Source of the DNA: Deltaproteobacteria bacterium
Lineage (GTDB): Bacteria; Desulfobacterota; Desulfarculia; Adiutricales; Adiutricaceae
Assembly: GCA_031257955.1 (NCBI GenBank)
Contig: JAIRNQ010000145.1
Span: forward strand, 1-7,854
Length of the DNA stretch: 7,854 nucleotides
Reading direction: 5' to 3'
Each line of letters starts with the position of its first letter. The stretch's first letter is position 1. Positions 6,536 to 7,854 of this stretch are shown here, in pieces. Below the pieces are notes generated by a model that saw only the letters and a list, made by a program, of their open reading frames with translations, was not told the origin of the DNA and searched no databases. Both the position numbers and the translations under genes were made by a program.

Positions 6536-6565
6536 AAGGTAATCTAAGGTAATCTTAGGTAATTG
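6536..6565. repeat. Three direct repeats with exact 10-bp period
   Basis: AAGGTAATCT occurs at 6536 and 6546, and the variant TAGGTAATTG at 6556. The core AGGTAAT is conserved in all three. One helical turn spacing places the three copies on one DNA face, as in cooperative protein-binding sites. They lie about 290 bases upstream of the motA sigma-54 promoter. Confidence 0.55.
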
Positions 6566-6854
6566 ACTAGCCCATTAGCATTAAAGCTTCCTTTTTGTAG
6601 GCGACGCACTGAAACGAGCAAGATTAGACCCGTTTGGAAAAGCTTGAAGGCGACACTAAATTACTTACATGTGGAAAGTTGCCTTTGAATTCGCCTAAAA
6701 CGGTTTGGATTTGCCTTAACTTTATTTATTGGGGCGTTTCGATACCCTAAATTTTGCGGCCTAGGCCGCGTAAGATTTCCATGGGGGAGCTTTTTCAAAA
6801 ATCCCGTTGACTTAACACCAGTTATTGTTTTCAAACCTAAGAGAATCATAAAAT

Positions 6855-6871
6855 TAGGCACACAATTTGCT
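6855..6871 (+). promoter_or_regulatory. Sigma-54 (-24/-12) promoter of motA
   Basis: The sequence TAGGCAC, five bases (ACAAT), TTGCT matches the sigma-54 consensus TGGCAC-N5-TTGCW closely. The invariant GG (6857-6858) and GC (6869-6870) are exactly ten bases apart. Transcription would start near 6882, giving a leader of about 58 bases before the motA ATG. Sigma-54 control of flagellar genes is well established in several proteobacterial lineages and needs an AAA+ activator bound upstream. Confidence 0.75.
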
Positions 6872-6928
6872 AGAGATTTTCATGGGCGCTTTAGGGGACG
6901 AACCATTTCCCAGTCTCGAAGCCCAAGC

Positions 6929-6935
6929 AAGGTGA
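6929..6935 (+). promoter_or_regulatory. Ribosome-binding site of motA
   Basis: AAGGTGA lies four bases before the ATG at 6940. The same AGGTGA-N4-start arrangement recurs at the next gene (7699-7711), which supports both chosen starts. Confidence 0.8.
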
Positions 6936-6939
6936 ACCC

Positions 6940-7704
6940 ATGGATGTCGCGACAATAATAGGTATTTTGTCATCGGTCGGCCTTTTGGTCATCTCCATCA
7001 ACATGGGCGTCGGTATCATGGCCTTTCTGGACATGCCCTCGCTCTTGATTGTCGTTGGTGGGACGGCCTGCGCCACGATGATTAACTACCCCCTCAGGGA
7101 CTGCCTCAATACCCTGTCGATACTTAAAAATGCCTTTATCACCAGAACGGTGACCGTAAACGACATAATCACCGGGTTCATCACTTTTTCGGCCAAGGCC
7201 CGTAAGGAGGGTTTGCTGTCGCTGGAAAACGACATCTCCGACGTCTCGGACGTTTTTCTCCAAAAGGGCCTTCAGCTAACGGTCGATGGCCTGGAACCCC
7301 AGGCCATAGTTGAGATTTTGGAAACCGAGATATCCTTCCAGGAATCGCGCCACCGATTGGGGGCCGACATCTTTCAGGCCATGGGGGCCTTTGCCCCGGC
7401 CTTCGGCATGTTGGGGACCCTGATCGGCCTCATTTCCATGCTCCAGCAGATGGACGACCCCTCGGCCATCGGGCCGGCCATGAGCGTGGCCTTGGTGACC
7501 ACTTTCTACGGGGCCATTCTGGCCAACGTGGTTTTTAACCCCATCTCCGGTAAACTCCGGGCCCGCTCCCGGTCGGAGACCATGGTGAAAGAGCTTATAG
7601 TCCAGGGCATACTGGCCCTGTGCCGGGGCGACAACCCCCGCATAATCGAGCAAAAACTTCACGCCTTCATCCCGCCTTCGGCCCGTATCTCGGCCTTTAG
7701 GTGA
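6940..7704 (+). CDS. motA: Flagellar motor stator protein MotA
   Basis: The 254-residue product matches the PomA-like MotA family in length and layout. MotA and MotB form the inner-membrane ion-conducting stator that drives flagellar rotation. Predicted membrane segments lie at about 3-24, 33-50, 146-167 and 181-202. The start MDVATIIGI and the block LIVVGGTACATMINYP are typical. The cytoplasmic loop carries Arg88 and Glu96 (KARKEGLLSLE), equivalent to the charged residues of E. coli MotA that contact the rotor. AFAPAFGMLGTLIGL (150-164) contains the conserved Pro153, and the second conserved Pro is Pro201 in NPISGKL. The ATG has a good ribosome site and a sigma-54 promoter upstream. The next gene starts four bases after the stop. 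The protein could equally be called PomA, since the coupling ion (H+ or Na+) cannot be fixed from this sequence. Confidence 0.95.
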   Translation: MDVATIIGILSSVGLLVISINMGVGIMAFLDMPSLLIVVGGTACATMINYPLRDCLNTLSILKNAFITRTVTVNDIITGFITFSAKARKEGLLSLENDISDVSDVFLQKGLQLTVDGLEPQAIVEILETEISFQESRHRLGADIFQAMGAFAPAFGMLGTLIGLISMLQQMDDPSAIGPAMSVALVTTFYGAILANVVFNPISGKLRARSRSETMVKELIVQGILALCRGDNPRIIEQKLHAFIPPSARISAFR

Positions 7705-7708
7705 CGGC

Positions 7709-7854
7709 GTGACCACCGGCCAACCCATAACCGGTCGCCCAGGCGGCCGACCAAGCGGCCGACCAAGCGGCCGACTTGGCCACCGACCAAGCGACCGACT
7801 TGGCCACACCCAAGGTTATGGCCTTTCCGGCCGTATGGCCCGGGACGGTGTTGG
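7709..7854 (+). CDS. Start of the gene downstream of motA (3' partial), possibly motB
   Basis: AGGTGA (7699-7704, overlapping the motA stop) lies four bases before GTG 7709, exactly the spacing seen at motA, and the frame stays open to the window end (48 full codons). The encoded start is VTTGQPITGRPGG followed by RPSG/RLGH repeats and ending ...GLSGRMARDGV. An internal ATG at 7835 is in the same frame and could be the real start of a conventional protein. Position directly after motA suggests motB, but the MotB membrane segment and peptidoglycan-binding domain would lie beyond the edge, so this is context only. The Gly/Arg/Pro-rich opening is not typical of MotB as I know it. Confidence 0.5.
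   Translation, partial: MTTGQPITGRPGGRPSGRPSGRLGHRPSDRLGHTQGYGLSGRMARDGV
7748..7807 (+). repeat. 12-bp tandem repeat, five units
   Basis: Five consecutive 12-bp units based on CGACCAAGCGGC (with variants such as CGACTTGGCCAC) fill 60 bases. In the frame starting at 7709 they encode RPSG, RPSG, RLGH, RPSD, RLGH. The units diverge in an alternating way, suggesting duplication of 12- and 24-bp blocks. Confidence 0.8.

Larger units (their letters stand above)
5269..6939. other. Gene-poor 1.67-kb intergenic region between divergent genes
   Basis: This stretch separates the minus-strand ATPase/nuclease gene from plus-strand motA. I find no convincing conserved protein, tRNA, rRNA or CRISPR array in it. 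Base composition is a mosaic: AT-rich at about 5270-5440 and 6230-6600, and very GC-rich at about 5640-5755 and 6135-6210. The supportable contents are listed separately: palindromic patches, an orphan promoter and terminator-like hairpin, short repeats and the motA promoter. It may hold an untranslated RNA or decayed genes. Confidence 0.7.

Noticed and set aside
6536..6565. CRISPR-like array
   Set aside because: The units are 10 bp with no spacers, so they do not form repeat-spacer architecture.
6661..6861. 66-residue minus-strand frame near the motA promoter
   Set aside because: Its GTG start lies inside the sigma-54 promoter, there is no ribosome site of note, and the product is not recognisable.
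5269..6939. tRNA or rRNA gene in the gene-poor region
   Set aside because: I looked for a T-loop GGTTCGAAT-type motif with a flanking acceptor stem and for conserved rRNA words and saw none.
7276..7809. 177-residue open frame on the minus strand opposite motA and the downstream repeat
   Set aside because: MotA is certain on the plus strand here. The reverse frame is a shadow and starts inside the 12-bp repeat.

Overview
The window carries four well-supported protein genes, a fifth that begins near the right edge, and one long gene-poor stretch. The gene content suggests a motile Gram-negative bacterium. It has a MotA stator gene behind a canonical sigma-54 (-24/-12) promoter, a pirin, an AAA-ATPase/PD-(D/E)XK family protein and a large leucine-rich-repeat (LRR) protein. 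A deltaproteobacterial (Desulfobacterota) origin fits the PomA-like MotA sequence and the sigma-54 control, but this is inference. Coding regions are GC-rich and unusually full of the word GGCC. Intergenic DNA alternates between AT-rich sequence and short GC-rich palindromic patches.

Layout: (1) 3-2237 (+) is an LRR protein whose N-terminus lies outside the window, with a very acidic, disordered C-terminal half. (2) 2238-2376 is a convergent intergenic region holding a perfect 26-bp palindrome that looks like a shared terminator. (3) 2377-3207 (-) is an intact pirin-family cupin. (4) 3208-3435 is a spacer with GC-rich hairpins. (5) 3436-5268 (-) is an AAA-ATPase/PD-(D/E)XK protein of a well-known, abundant family. 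It is full length, but the Walker B glutamate and the nuclease catalytic residues appear replaced, and it carries an in-frame 12-bp tandem repeat. (6) 5269-6939 is about 1.67 kb with no convincing protein gene. It contains GC-rich palindromic patches, a strong sigma-70-type promoter at 6217-6245 followed about 260 bases later by a terminator-like hairpin with a T run (candidate small RNA or leader), a 10-bp triple repeat, and the sigma-54 promoter of motA. (7) 6940-7704 (+) is motA. (8) From 7709 (+) a second gene begins at GTG behind the same AGGTGA-N4 ribosome-binding arrangement as motA. It opens with Arg-Pro-Ser-Gly repeats and runs off the window. By position it could be motB, but no MotB hallmark is reached.

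The right-hand genes form a likely flagellar stator operon under sigma-54 control. The other genes show no evident functional link to it or to each other. I did not find a clear new multi-gene system. The best leads are the orphan transcription unit at 6217-6507, the apparently catalytically impaired ATPase/nuclease, and the LRR protein with acidic repeats and NPF/DPF motifs.
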